Positions 8,202 through 17,134 of a DNA stretch of 64,000 nucleotides are shown piece by piece. Both the position numbers and the translations under genes were made by a program. The number at the start of each line of letters is the position of its first letter. The stretch's first letter is position 1. Source of the stretch: Xanthomonas sp. XNM01 (GTDB lineage: Bacteria > Pseudomonadota > Gammaproteobacteria > Xanthomonadales > Xanthomonadaceae); the NCBI RefSeq assembly GCF_014851915.1, contig NZ_JACVAP010000002.1, positions 496,001 through 560,000 on the forward strand, written 5' to 3'. Under the pieces are notes generated by a model. It was not told the origin of the DNA and did not search any database. It saw nothing but the letters and a program-made list of their open reading frames with translations.

Positions 8202-9440
8202 GTGGCGATCAAGACGATTCCCGTCGAGGATCTGGTGGCCGGCGCCTACGTCGTCCGCCTGCATGGTCCCTGGCTGCACCATCCGTTCTGGCGGACGCGG
8301 TTCATCGTCGACGACGACGATGTCGCCACATTGAAGGCCAGCCCGGTGCGGCAGGTCGACATCGACGCGGACCTGGGGGCGGTGATCGCACCTGCGTCGG
8401 CCGGCACGCCGCCGGTCCCTTCGCCGACGGCGGCCACGGAAGCGGAACCGGCGTCGCTGCCGGGACGATCCGCCGCAGGTCTGGAGCCAGGCACCAGCGA
8501 CACCGCACCGTCCAGTTTCGCCGACGAACTGGCCAGGGCCCGGGTGATCTGCCGCGAAGGCTACGACGTGGTGGCGGCGATGTTCGGCGAGGCGCGGATG
8601 GGGCGCACCCTCGCACTGGCTCCACTGCAGCGGCTCGCCTCGCGGATCGAAGGCTCGGTGTCCCGCAATCCGACCGCCCTGGTCAGCCTGGCGCGGCTCA
8701 AGACCGCGGACAGCTACACCTATCTGCACAGCGTGGCGGTCGCCGGCCTGATGGTCGCGGTCGCGCGCGAACTGCGCCTGCCCGCTGCCGAGCAGGAGAG
8801 GGCGGCCCTGGCCGGCCTGCTGCACGACGTGGGCAAGGCGCTGGTGCCGCTGGAGATCCTCAACAAGCCGGGCAAGCTGCTGGATGCCGAGTTCGACCTC
8901 ATGCGCGGTCATCCCGCGCACGGCGAGCGGCTGCTGCGCGACGCCGGGATCGACGATCCCGACGTGCTCGACGTGGTGCGGCACCACCATGAGCGCATCG
9001 ATGGCGCGGGCTATCCGGACCGGCTGGCGGACGCGGGCCTGTCGTTGCTGACGCGGGCCAGCGCGGTCTGCGACGTGTACGACGCGATCACCTCCAACCG
9101 GCCGTACAAGGCCGGCTGGGATCCGGCCGAGTCGCTGCGCAGGATGGCGTCCTGGGAAGGGCACTTCGATCCCGACGTGCTGAAGGCACTGGTACGGGTG
9201 CTCGGCATCTTTCCGGTGGGCTCGCTGGTCAGGCTGGAGTCCGGGCATCTGGCGGTTGTCACCGCGCCCGGCGCGCATCCGCTCGCCCCGCCTCACGTGC
9301 GCGTCTTCTATTCGACCAGGTCGCGACAGCAGGTGCTGCGGCGGGATCTGGACCTGGCCACGGGCGCGGACCGCATCGTCGGCATCGAATCCCCGCAGCG
9401 CTGGGGATTCCGCGATCTCGAGAAGCTCTGGCTGCCGTAG
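8202..9440 (+). CDS. HD-GYP domain protein (cyclic-di-GMP phosphodiesterase type), DUF3391 N-terminus
   Basis: The 412-residue protein starts at GTG 8202, 7 bases after GGAG. The N-terminal part (VAIKTIPVEDLVAGAYVVRL...HPFWRTRFIV) matches DUF3391, followed by an Ala/Pro/Thr-rich linker (about 60-105). The HD-GYP domain runs from about 165 to 325: HSVAVAGLMVAVA, LLHDVGKALVP (HD), HPAHGERLL, HHHERIDGAGYPDRL (GYP) and ASAVCDVYDAITSNRPYK. All metal ligands look present. Enzymes of this type hydrolyse cyclic-di-GMP and thereby shift cells from sessile to motile or virulent behaviour. No membrane segment or receiver is present, so DUF3391 is probably the input or binding domain. The gene stands alone. 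Confidence 0.9.
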   Translation: MAIKTIPVEDLVAGAYVVRLHGPWLHHPFWRTRFIVDDDDVATLKASPVRQVDIDADLGAVIAPASAGTPPVPSPTAATEAEPASLPGRSAAGLEPGTSDTAPSSFADELARARVICREGYDVVAAMFGEARMGRTLALAPLQRLASRIEGSVSRNPTALVSLARLKTADSYTYLHSVAVAGLMVAVARELRLPAAEQERAALAGLLHDVGKALVPLEILNKPGKLLDAEFDLMRGHPAHGERLLRDAGIDDPDVLDVVRHHHERIDGAGYPDRLADAGLSLLTRASAVCDVYDAITSNRPYKAGWDPAESLRRMASWEGHFDPDVLKALVRVLGIFPVGSLVRLESGHLAVVTAPGAHPLAPPHVRVFYSTRSRQQVLRRDLDLATGADRIVGIESPQRWGFRDLEKLWLP

Positions 9441-9596
9441 AGCGGTCGCCAGAGGGGCGCACGATCCGTCATCGCACCGGTGGCCCCGACGTCTTGAAAA
9501 ACGGCCGCGGGAGACGGCCGGCCGGCGCCCGATGTCGACCTCGGACACATTCCTGAACGCGATGCCGCTGTGCCGCCGATGCGGACTGTGGTAAAA

Positions 9597-9615
9597 AATG
9601 AGAGGCATTCGCATT
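9597..9615 (+). promoter_or_regulatory. Probable Fur box before the siderophore receptor operon
   Basis: AATGAGAGGCATTCGCATT matches the idealised box AATGAGAATCATTCTCATT at 16 of 19 positions by eye. It lies 42 bases before the receptor ATG, over or next to the expected promoter. Fur with iron would repress the operon. Confidence 0.65.
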
Positions 9616-9657
9616 CGCGACTGATCATCTCAATCCCATCCCGAGGCTCACCGTTCC

Positions 9658-11832
9658 ATGTCCGCGCCCGCCGCCCGCCCGCTGTCCGTCCCGTCGCATT
9701 CACGGGTCATCCTGCGTCACCTGCCGGGCGTGCTCGCCTCGGCGATCGGCCTGGCGCTTGCCGCGCCGGCCCTGGCGGCCACCCAGTCCGCGGACGGCAA
9801 CGCGTCGACCACCGATCTGGACGCCATCCTGGTGGTGGCCCAGCGCGCCGAGCGCGTCAGCAACGGCGCGACCAACCTCGACCTGGCGATCAAGGACACG
9901 CCGCAGTCGATCAGCGTGGTCGGCAGCGAGCAGATGCGCCAGTTCGGCGCCGACAGCCTCAACGACGCGCTGCGCCTGGCGACCGGCATCCAGGTCGAGG
10001 AGTGGGAGACCAACCGCACCAACTTCACCGCGCGTGGCTTCGACATCGCCAATACCCAGATCGATGGCGTGGGCCTGCCCAACGGCTGGGGTATCGTCAC
10101 CGGCGCGCAGGACACGTTCGGTTACGAGAAGCTGGAGGTGATCCGTGGCGCCAACGGCCTGCTGACCGGTGTGGGCAACGCCGCCGGCACCATCAACTAC
10201 GTGCGCAAGCGTCCTACCAACGATGCCCAGGGCATGTTCGGGCTGAGTCACGGGTCATGGAACACCACGCGTGCGGAGGTCGACTATTCCACGCCGTTCA
10301 CCGCTGATGGCACCTGGGCCGGGCGCATCGTCGCTGCCCATGAAGAGGGGGATTCCTATCTTCGCGGAAAGGATGACCGCCGCGACTTCCTCTATGGCGT
10401 CGTCGACGGTCAGATCGGTGAGAGCGGCACCCTGACCGTCGGCTACTCGTGGCAGGACGCCAGGACCAACGGCAACATGTGGGGTGCGCTCGGTTTCATG
10501 TACAGCGATGGCACCCAGGCCGAGTGGAGCCGTAGTGCGTCCACGACGCAGGACTGGACGTACTGGGATACCACCAGCAGGGCCGGTTTCCTGGAGTACA
10601 CCCATCAACTTGGTGCGGACTGGTCGATGAAGGTCGCGTACAACCACCGCGACGTCCGTAACGATGACAAGCTGTTCTATGCAACCGATCTCCTCGGCAA
10701 CGGGTTGGAGCCCGGGACCAATCTCGGGCTCCACGGGTATCCGTGGGGCGGGCACGACAAGCTCACCGCCGACCTCTGGTCGGCCACGGTCAATGGTCAC
10801 TTCCAGATGCTCGGACGGGACCAGGAAGTGATGCTGGGGGTGAGCTGGTCCGAAAGCGAAAACACCAGCTCGCAGTTCGCGGAGGCGATGTGTGGAGATG
10901 GTGTCTGCGGCTATCTACCGATGCCGGGATTCCCGTGGGCCGGCGACGTGGTGCCCGAGCCGGTTTGGGGCGCAAGCTCGGTCTACGGCACGCTCGACGA
11001 GCGGCTGAGACGGGCCTACGGCGCGACCCGCCTGGCATTCACGAACCGTCTCAAGGCCGTGGTCGGCTTCAATTACGCGGAGTACCACCGGGAAGGAGTC
11101 AACTACGGTGTTTCGTTCAACCAGACCGAGAGCCAGACCAGTCCCTATGCCGGCGTGACCTTCGATTTCACCGACGGCGTGCTCGGCTACGTGAGCTACT
11201 CCGACATCTACCAGCCGCAAAGCCAGGCGGATGCAGAGGGCCGCTATCTCGACCCGACCAAGGGGTCGAACTACGAGGTCGGCGTCAAGGCCGAATGGCT
11301 CGATCGCCGCCTGCTGACGACGGTGGCGGTGTTCCGGGCCGAGCAGGACGGACTGGCGACGGGCGCCGGCTACAACGCGCAGGGGCAGTACTACTACGAG
11401 GGCGTCGACGTGGAGTCGAAGGGGATCGAGTTCGAGGCGACCGGCAAGGTCAACGAAAATCTCGATCTCGTGGTGGGCTACACCGCGTTGAAGCTGACAG
11501 GCCAGGATGGCGACGATACCTACCGCTGGGTTCCCCGGCGCACGGCCAATGTGCTGGTCAGCGCCCGTCTGCCTCAGTACAGAGCGATCTCCTACGGCGT
11601 CGGCGCGCGCTGGCAGAGCGACATTTCAAACGTGGAAAGCAACGGGTTCACCGTGCGTCAGGACAGCTACGCGGTCGTCAACGGCTTCATCGCATGGGAT
11701 TTCGTGCCCAATGCCACGCTGCGCTTGAACGCCAACAACATCGGCGATGAGAAGTACATCAACACGCTGCGCTACAGCGGCTACTACGGTGCGCCTGCCA
11801 ACTACACGCTCAGTCTGAACTGGCGCTTCTGA
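9658..11832 (+). CDS. TonB-dependent siderophore receptor (FhuE-like)
   Basis: The 724-residue outer-membrane protein has a signal peptide (cleavage near ALA-AT, residue 40-41), a TonB box (DLDAILVV, 54-60), a plug domain (TPQSISVVGSEQMRQF ... EKLEVIRGANGLLTGVGNAAGTINYVRKRP) and a 22-strand barrel ending in Phe (LSLNWRF). The plug and the overall look are closest to ferric coprogen/hydroxamate receptors such as FhuE or FoxA. It imports a ferric siderophore using TonB energy. A Fur-like box precedes it and three genes for inner-membrane proteins follow closely, so this is the first gene of an iron operon. A pair of cysteines (MCGDGVCG) probably forms a loop disulfide. The exact siderophore is unknown. 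Confidence 0.92.
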   Translation: MSAPAARPLSVPSHSRVILRHLPGVLASAIGLALAAPALAATQSADGNASTTDLDAILVVAQRAERVSNGATNLDLAIKDTPQSISVVGSEQMRQFGADSLNDALRLATGIQVEEWETNRTNFTARGFDIANTQIDGVGLPNGWGIVTGAQDTFGYEKLEVIRGANGLLTGVGNAAGTINYVRKRPTNDAQGMFGLSHGSWNTTRAEVDYSTPFTADGTWAGRIVAAHEEGDSYLRGKDDRRDFLYGVVDGQIGESGTLTVGYSWQDARTNGNMWGALGFMYSDGTQAEWSRSASTTQDWTYWDTTSRAGFLEYTHQLGADWSMKVAYNHRDVRNDDKLFYATDLLGNGLEPGTNLGLHGYPWGGHDKLTADLWSATVNGHFQMLGRDQEVMLGVSWSESENTSSQFAEAMCGDGVCGYLPMPGFPWAGDVVPEPVWGASSVYGTLDERLRRAYGATRLAFTNRLKAVVGFNYAEYHREGVNYGVSFNQTESQTSPYAGVTFDFTDGVLGYVSYSDIYQPQSQADAEGRYLDPTKGSNYEVGVKAEWLDRRLLTTVAVFRAEQDGLATGAGYNAQGQYYYEGVDVESKGIEFEATGKVNENLDLVVGYTALKLTGQDGDDTYRWVPRRTANVLVSARLPQYRAISYGVGARWQSDISNVESNGFTVRQDSYAVVNGFIAWDFVPNATLRLNANNIGDEKYINTLRYSGYYGAPANYTLSLNWRF

Positions 11833-11870
11833 GTTGCCCTGACTCTTTGCCTACCGACACAGCCGCCGCC

Positions 11871-12200
11871 ATGTCCAGAGCATCCGCCGTTTCCGTTCCC
11901 GTCCGCGCTCCCTGCCTTGCACCACGCCTGCGGCTCGCCGCGCGCGTGGGGGCCGCCATCGTCGGCGGCTACGCCTTCAGCTGGGGCTTCATCGCCGCCG
12001 GTGCGGCACTGCTGTTCAAGGCCGGCATGGATTTCCACGATGCCGAGTTCCTGTCCAGCGCGCTGGGGCTGATCGCGTTCCTGCTGGTGTTCCTGTGGAC
12101 CTTCGCCGCCCGTCGCGTGTGGCTGGCCTGGGTGCTGCTGGCGGGCGGCGGCGCGTTGCTGGCGGCGGTCGCCTCGCTGGTCCAGGCGAGCATCGTCTGA
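11871..12200 (+). CDS. Small membrane protein, DUF3649-like iron-uptake component
   Basis: The 109-residue protein (ATG at 11871; a TTG at 11847 would add 8 residues) has three hydrophobic helices: GAAIVGGYAFSWGFIAAGAALL, LSSALGLIAFLLVFLWTF and WLAWVLLAGGGALLAAVAS. Its position between a siderophore receptor and a PepSY-type reductase fits the DUF3649 family, which accompanies such genes in Pseudomonas and Xanthomonas. Its role is unknown; it probably works with the reductase in the inner membrane. The next gene begins 1 base after its stop, so the two are co-transcribed. Confidence 0.75.
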   Translation: MSRASAVSVPVRAPCLAPRLRLAARVGAAIVGGYAFSWGFIAAGAALLFKAGMDFHDAEFLSSALGLIAFLLVFLWTFAARRVWLAWVLLAGGGALLAAVASLVQASIV

Positions 12201-12201
12201 C

Positions 12202-13902
12202 ATGGCCGGCCATTCCCACAACGTCGCGGGCCAGAGCTTCCGCCAGGCGATGGCCTGGCTGCACACCTGGTTCGGCCTGGTCCTTGGCTTCGTGCTGATG
12301 GCCGCGTTCTTCTTCGGTGCGCTGTCGGTGTTCGATCGCGAGTTCGACCGCTGGGCGATCCCGTCCACGCGCTTCGAGCCGCAGCCGATGCCGTCCTACG
12401 AGCGGATCCTGCGGCCGGCCTTCGAGCGGATGCAGCCGACCCGGCAGGCGGTCGATGCGATGCGCCCGCGCGTCGAGGGCGAGATGCCCGCGCGTTTCGA
12501 CACCGTCGGCAGCTGGAGCGCCTACACCACGCACCGCGACCCGGTGCTGGCGTTGTTCGCCGGCTATCAGGTGCCCAATGCGAAGGACCCGGACGAACTG
12601 ATCTGGGCCGACGCTACGATCGATCCGCGCGATGGCACGCCGCTGCCGGACGACAGCCTCAAGGTCGGCAGCGGCTTCTTCTACCCGATGCACTACAGCC
12701 TGACCCTGGACTGGAAGAACCTGGGCATCTGGATCGTCGGCCTGTCGGCGCTGGTGATGCTGGCTGCGCTGGTCAGCGGCGTGGTGATGCACCGCAAGCT
12801 CTTCCGCGAGATCTTCACCTTCCGCCCTGGCAAGGGCGGGCTGCGCAGCGTGCTCGATCTGCACAACCTGACCGGCGTGGTCGCGCTGCCGTTCCACTTC
12901 TTCTTCGCGTTCACCGGCCTGCTGATCTTCTCGGCGGCCTACTTCTTCCCGGTGGGCCATACCCAGCTGCACGACCTGCACGATCTGCACACCGAGGTGG
13001 AGGCGCGCGAGCTGGGACTGCCGCACAAGCGCGCGGGCGTGCCGGCCGGCCTGGCCGATGTCGACGCGATGGTGGCCGATGCGCAGCGGCGCTGGGAGGC
13101 GCGCGGCATGGCCGGCGATGTCGGCTTTCTGGTGTTGCAGCATGTCGGCGATGCCAACGGCTACGTCAGCGTCTATCGCGCCGGCACCGACCGCATCGCG
13201 CTGGTCGGGCAGGGCATCCACTACAAGGCCTCCAGTGGCGAGCTGATCCGCGAGGATCCGGTCGCCACGCCGGTCGGCAAGGTGGCCGAATTCCTGACCG
13301 GCCTGCACCTGCAGCACTTCCGTCACTGGCTGCTGCGCTGGCTGTACGTGCTCGGCGGCCTGCTCGGCGCGGTCTGCATCGCCACCGGGTTCGTGTTCTT
13401 CGTCGAGAAGCGCAAGCGCCAGCATGCGAAGCAGGGCAGCCAGGGCGCCCGCATCGTCGATGCGCTGGCGGTGACCACGGTGACCGGCATGGTCCTGGCG
13501 GCGCTGGGCATCCTGGTCGCCAACCGGCTGCTGCCGCTCGACCTGCCTGCGCGCGGCGACTGGGAGCGCTACGCGTTCTGGGCCGTGTGGGCGCTGGCGC
13601 TGGTGCATGCGGGCCTGCGCAGCGCGCCGGTCGCGCGCGGCCTGTCCAATCCGGCCTGGCGCGAGCAGTGCTGGGCGATCGTGGCGCTGGCGCTGGCCGC
13701 GGTCGCGCTGAACTGGATCACCACCGGCGACCATCTGCTGCGCACCATCGGTGCGGGTTACTGGCCCGTGGCCGGCGTCGACCTGGCGCTGCTGGCGACT
13801 GCGACGGTCGCGGGGGCGACGGCGACCGCGCTGCGGCGCCGTGCCACGGCGGCCCGGAACGCGCCGGTCGCGACGCGGCGCGGGGAGACCGCGCATGCAT
13901 GA
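12202..13902 (+). CDS. PepSY-associated membrane protein, probable ferric-siderophore reductase (FoxB/PiuB type)
   Basis: The 566-residue protein has the PepSY_TM layout: an N-terminal helix (LHTWFGLVLGFVLMAAFFFGALSVFDREFDRW), a large periplasmic part, then helices around 185-205 (LGIWIVGLSALVMLAALVSGVVMHRKLF), 235-260 (LHNLTGVVALPFHFFFAFTGLLIF), 375-400 and a C-terminal group. Conserved histidines in HTWFG, HRKLF, HNLTG and HFF fit haem or metal binding. FoxB in Pseudomonas, of the same type, reduces iron in siderophores in the periplasm so that Fe2+ can be imported. Here the gene lies in the receptor operon, which supports that role by context. Its last 8 bases overlap the next gene. Confidence 0.82.
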   Translation: MAGHSHNVAGQSFRQAMAWLHTWFGLVLGFVLMAAFFFGALSVFDREFDRWAIPSTRFEPQPMPSYERILRPAFERMQPTRQAVDAMRPRVEGEMPARFDTVGSWSAYTTHRDPVLALFAGYQVPNAKDPDELIWADATIDPRDGTPLPDDSLKVGSGFFYPMHYSLTLDWKNLGIWIVGLSALVMLAALVSGVVMHRKLFREIFTFRPGKGGLRSVLDLHNLTGVVALPFHFFFAFTGLLIFSAAYFFPVGHTQLHDLHDLHTEVEARELGLPHKRAGVPAGLADVDAMVADAQRRWEARGMAGDVGFLVLQHVGDANGYVSVYRAGTDRIALVGQGIHYKASSGELIREDPVATPVGKVAEFLTGLHLQHFRHWLLRWLYVLGGLLGAVCIATGFVFFVEKRKRQHAKQGSQGARIVDALAVTTVTGMVLAALGILVANRLLPLDLPARGDWERYAFWAVWALALVHAGLRSAPVARGLSNPAWREQCWAIVALALAAVALNWITTGDHLLRTIGAGYWPVAGVDLALLATATVAGATATALRRRATAARNAPVATRRGETAHA

Positions 13903-14239
13903 CGGTGCGTACGCGGGATGGCTGCTGGCGGCCGCGCTGCTGACGAGCGTGGCCGGCATGGGCTGGCTGGCGCTGGCGATGCAGGTGCACGGCCGCCAGG
14001 TGTGGGGGCAGCCGGCGTCGGTGGGGGATGCACGCCTGCTGCGGCTGCTGGGCGCCAGTGCGCTGGCCACCGCGCTGCTGCTGTGCCTGCTGGTCGATCA
14101 CGCGACCATGGCGGTGCTGGTCTGGGTGATGAGCCTGGCCGCTGCGGCCGTGCTGGTGGCCTTCACCTTGGCCTGGCGTGCGCACTGGCTCGGCGCGCTG
14201 GCGCCTTGGGTACGCGCACGGGCTGGCCGGGCCGGATAA
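13895..14239 (+). CDS. DUF3325-like small membrane protein
   Basis: The ATG at 13895 overlaps the end of the reductase gene. The 114-residue product has three hydrophobic segments and the pattern GMGWLALAMQVHGRQVWG near residues 21-38, which is typical of DUF3325 proteins found last in receptor/PepSY iron operons. It is probably an accessory inner-membrane part of the reductase. No catalytic motif is visible. No terminator is visible in the following 200 bases. Confidence 0.75.
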   Translation: MHDGAYAGWLLAAALLTSVAGMGWLALAMQVHGRQVWGQPASVGDARLLRLLGASALATALLLCLLVDHATMAVLVWVMSLAAAAVLVAFTLAWRAHWLGALAPWVRARAGRAG

Positions 14240-14440
14240 GCCGGTGCTGCGGCGCGGCCGGCTGCCGGCGTGACGCGTGCCGCGAATCCGGCGTCGCCGT
14301 CGACAGTCGACGCCGTCGCAGGGAAGGGCGGGGGTAGACTCGGCCCCGCCGGCCTTCCCCGGCACCCGAGCCGCCGTGGTCCAGCGATGTGCCCGCGGCC
14401 CTGCAACGCCGGAGCGATCCGGCCTTCGAAGGATCGAACC

Positions 14441-14926
14441 ATGCATGGGAATCCGGCAATCCGCGTGACGCGTGTCCTGGCCCTGGCGGCCGCCCTGGTC
14501 GTGCTGTTCCCGCTGGCCGCGGCCGAGCCTCCGCTGGAAGAAGAGCGCGTGCACCCCGGCGAGGTCACGTTCGAGCAGGGCGCGCCCTGGTACCAGGACG
14601 GTCCCAACCGCGTGCCGTTGCAGATGCGCGTCGAAGCCGGACAGACCGTCTATTACCGGCTGGTGCGCTACGACCCCGAGCATGGCTACCTGCGCGACGA
14701 CACGGGCTTCGCCGGCGTCGATGCCGGCAGCCGCGGCGCCCGCCCGTCGGCGAGCGGTCCGGGCATCTACTACGGCAACGGGCTGTATGGTCCGGATCCG
14801 TTCCGCAGCCCCTACAACCGCGACGCGCGCCAGCGTTACGTCGGTCCCGGGTACATCGGCGCCTGCGACTGGCGCGGATGCAGGGAAATGCATCTCTATC
14901 CGTCGTACTACGGCGGGTGGCGCTGA
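14441..14926 (+). CDS. Secreted protein of unknown function
   Basis: The ATG at 14441 gives a 161-residue protein with a good signal peptide (RVTRVLALAAALVVLFPLAAAEP, cleavage near residue 28). The mature part is rich in Tyr, Gly, Arg and Pro, with the stretch YYGNGLYGPDPFRSPYNRD and two cysteines close to the end (GACDWRGC) that may form a disulfide. It looks like a small periplasmic or surface protein; I do not recognise the family. It stands between the iron operon and another small gene in the same orientation. The codon pattern fits neighbouring genes. Confidence 0.65.
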   Translation: MHGNPAIRVTRVLALAAALVVLFPLAAAEPPLEEERVHPGEVTFEQGAPWYQDGPNRVPLQMRVEAGQTVYYRLVRYDPEHGYLRDDTGFAGVDAGSRGARPSASGPGIYYGNGLYGPDPFRSPYNRDARQRYVGPGYIGACDWRGCREMHLYPSYYGGWR

Positions 14927-15101
14927 CCGGCCGCGCATGCCGGTGGATCCGAACACGCCTCTGCTTCGCTGATCGGCAGCCGGCCGTCGGACGGGCGCCT
15001 TCCCGCGCCCGCGGCGGTCGCATGGTGTAGATTCGCGGTGCCGGTCCCGACGCGATGCGTCGGCCACGTACCGGCATCCCATCACGAAAGGAGATCGTGC
15101 C

Positions 15102-15275
15102 ATGGCTGTGCAGACCGACAACGACGTCATCACCCTCACCATCCGCCGTTCCAGCCTGCGGGTCCTGTGCCTGCTGGGCGCGCTGCTGTTCGTCTGGAGC
15201 GAGCGCGCCGCGTTCGCCGACATGGCCGACGGCTTCTACACCGGCTACGAGCAGGCCAACGCGGCGCATCGCTGA
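15102..15275 (+). CDS. Small single-helix membrane protein (57 aa)
   Basis: The 58-codon frame begins with ATG 15102-15104, preceded by a strong AAAGGAGAT ribosome-binding site 8 bases upstream, and ends with TGA at 15273-15275. The product starts MAVQTDNDVITLTIRRSSLR, continues with one hydrophobic helix (VLCLLGALLFVW) and ends in a polar, Tyr- and Asp-containing tail. A hairpin follows 12 bases after the stop. The ribosome-binding site, hairpin and membrane design support a real gene. Function unknown. Confidence 0.65.
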   Translation: MAVQTDNDVITLTIRRSSLRVLCLLGALLFVWSERAAFADMADGFYTGYEQANAAHR

Positions 15276-15287
15276 CCGGGTCCGTGC

Positions 15288-15312
15288 GGCGTGCGGCGGC
15301 CTGCCGCACGCC
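15288..15312 (+). terminator. Hairpin after the 57-residue gene
   Basis: GGCGTGCGGC (15288-15297) pairs perfectly with GCCGCACGCC (15303-15312) across a 5-base loop. There is no T-run after it, so termination efficiency is uncertain. Confidence 0.45.
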
Positions 15313-15517
15313 GGCGGACGACAGTGGGGGACCGGCCGGCGCTCATCGACGTGACGGGCGCGGCCACGCTCCGGCGTCCGGTGCATCGGCCATGACCTGC
15401 ACACGCCGGGGAGCCGGAGCAGGAGCGACGGGTCCATCGGCATGGCCGCCCGCCCGGCGCGGCGGAAGCGGGCCCGCGCGAACGGCGCGTCGACGGATCA
15501 CGCCACGCCCGGCGTTC

Positions 15518-15523
15518 TACAAT
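15518..15523 (+). promoter_or_regulatory. Probable -10 box of the MoxR/VWA/radical SAM operon
   Basis: TACAAT in the context TTCTACAATCGCC lies 30 bases before the GTG start of the ATPase gene. A good -35 box is not visible. This is the only promoter-like element seen before the eight-gene operon. Confidence 0.45.
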
Positions 15524-15552
15524 CGCCGCAGGTCCCGACCCGCAAGGTCCCT

Positions 15553-17133
15553 GTGACGCCATTCACCCTGTTCCAGCGCGTCTCCCGCGCGCCGACCAAC
15601 CCGAAAGCGGAGCCCGCCCCACGCACCTTCGATGTGGCCGACCTCTACGAGGGGCCGGTGCAGGCCGGTGACGCCTCCGACGCCGCGGCGCTGCCGCTGG
15701 ACGAGAAGCTGCGCCAGGCCTACTTCTGGATCGTCAACAACGCGATCATCAGTCCGCATTACGACATCGAGTACCACGACGGCCCGTCGGCCTCGTTCGC
15801 GGTCGGCGACACGCGCCGGCAGCTGACCCTGCCATCGGCGCAGAGTTACTCCAGCTACGTGCTGCTGCCGCTGCTGACCTTCGCCACGCGGCGCAAATGC
15901 CTGTTCATCGGTGGTCCCGGCCGCGGCAAGACCGCCAGCGCGATCCTGATGGGCGTGCTGGCCGGCTACCCGGTCCGCGACGTGCGCCGGGCGATGCAGC
16001 ACGGCCATCCGCAGATGACCATCGCCGACCTGCTCGGCAATCCGCTGCCGGCCGATCTGGTCAACGCGCAGGACATGGACAGCATCCGCATCGCCTGGCG
16101 CAAGTGGCTGGGTATGCGGGTCAAGATCATCGACGAATACAACCGCATCCCGACCCGCACCCAGAGCGCGCTGCTGACAGTGATGGGCGACAACTACGCC
16201 GAGGTGCTCAACCAGGTCTACGAATGCCCGGACGCGGCCTGGTACCTGACCGCCAACGACGACCGGGGCGGCGGCACCTATCAGGTGATCGAGGCGCTGC
16301 GCGACCGCATCGACGTGGTCGTGCAGGCGCTGGCCTTCAATCCGCGCTTCCTCGAGGAGATGCTGCTGCGGATCGAGCAGGACGTGCGCCCGGAGGAACT
16401 GGTACCGCGCGAGATCATCTTCAGCCAGGACGAGGCCGACGCGCTGCAGCGGCAGATCCGCGCGGTCGAGGTGCCGCAGGACGTGCGCCGCCGGATCGAG
16501 TTCTTCTGCAGCCAGTTCGAGCTGATGGAGACCGCAGGCGCGCAGTTCGAATACCTGACCAAGGACACCGCGCGCCTGGCCGGCACCGACTGGGCGCTGC
16601 TGACCGCCGCCGACACCGGCCGCGACCGGATCAAGGACCTGGGCTGCCAGACCCGCAACGGCCTGTCGGTGCGCAACCTGATGACGCTGCTGGTGTTTGC
16701 CAAGGCGATGGCCTACTTCCGTGGCAACGCCGCTGTGTCGCTGGACGATGTGCGCCAGGTGCTGCCGTTCGTGCTCAACGACAAGCTGCAGCCCGATCTG
16801 GACGCGCCGTTCTTCGCGCTGCCCGAGAACGCCGCCTACCGCAGCGACCGCCTGAGCTGGCTGCGCTGGCTGCTGGATGCCTCCAATGCCGAGTACGACC
16901 GGCTGGACCTGGACCGCAACGATCCGGTCGGCGTGCTGTCGGCCGAGTTCGCGCGCGGGCTGGAAGGCGTGAGCGAACGCGAGACGCGGGCGCGGCTGGT
17001 CCGGATCGAGCGGCTGATCGAGGAGCGGGCGAAGAGCCGCAAGCTGTACGGCCATCTGTACGACGACCTGCTCAAGCTCAAGTACCTGCACCAGCGCTAC
17101 ACCAATTACCTGCACTGGCAGCAGGCGCGCTGA
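15553..17133 (+). CDS. MoxR-type AAA+ ATPase
   Basis: Starting at GTG 15553, the protein has 526 residues. Walker A is GGPGRGKT (120-127), Walker B is VKIIDEYNR (190-198), a sensor-1-like Asn lies in YLTANDD, and the arginine-bearing EALRDRIDVVV follows, as in MoxR ATPases. About 110 residues precede the ATPase core and about 200 follow it, with charged helices at the end (ERLIEERAKSRKLYGHLYDDLLKLKYL). MoxR ATPases usually act with a VWA protein as a chaperone that inserts metals or remodels complexes. The VWA protein encoded two genes downstream is the expected partner. It opens an eight-gene operon; the next gene starts 1 base after the stop. The client is unknown. Confidence 0.85.
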   Translation: MTPFTLFQRVSRAPTNPKAEPAPRTFDVADLYEGPVQAGDASDAAALPLDEKLRQAYFWIVNNAIISPHYDIEYHDGPSASFAVGDTRRQLTLPSAQSYSSYVLLPLLTFATRRKCLFIGGPGRGKTASAILMGVLAGYPVRDVRRAMQHGHPQMTIADLLGNPLPADLVNAQDMDSIRIAWRKWLGMRVKIIDEYNRIPTRTQSALLTVMGDNYAEVLNQVYECPDAAWYLTANDDRGGGTYQVIEALRDRIDVVVQALAFNPRFLEEMLLRIEQDVRPEELVPREIIFSQDEADALQRQIRAVEVPQDVRRRIEFFCSQFELMETAGAQFEYLTKDTARLAGTDWALLTAADTGRDRIKDLGCQTRNGLSVRNLMTLLVFAKAMAYFRGNAAVSLDDVRQVLPFVLNDKLQPDLDAPFFALPENAAYRSDRLSWLRWLLDASNAEYDRLDLDRNDPVGVLSAEFARGLEGVSERETRARLVRIERLIEERAKSRKLYGHLYDDLLKLKYLHQRYTNYLHWQQAR

Positions 17134-17134
17134 G

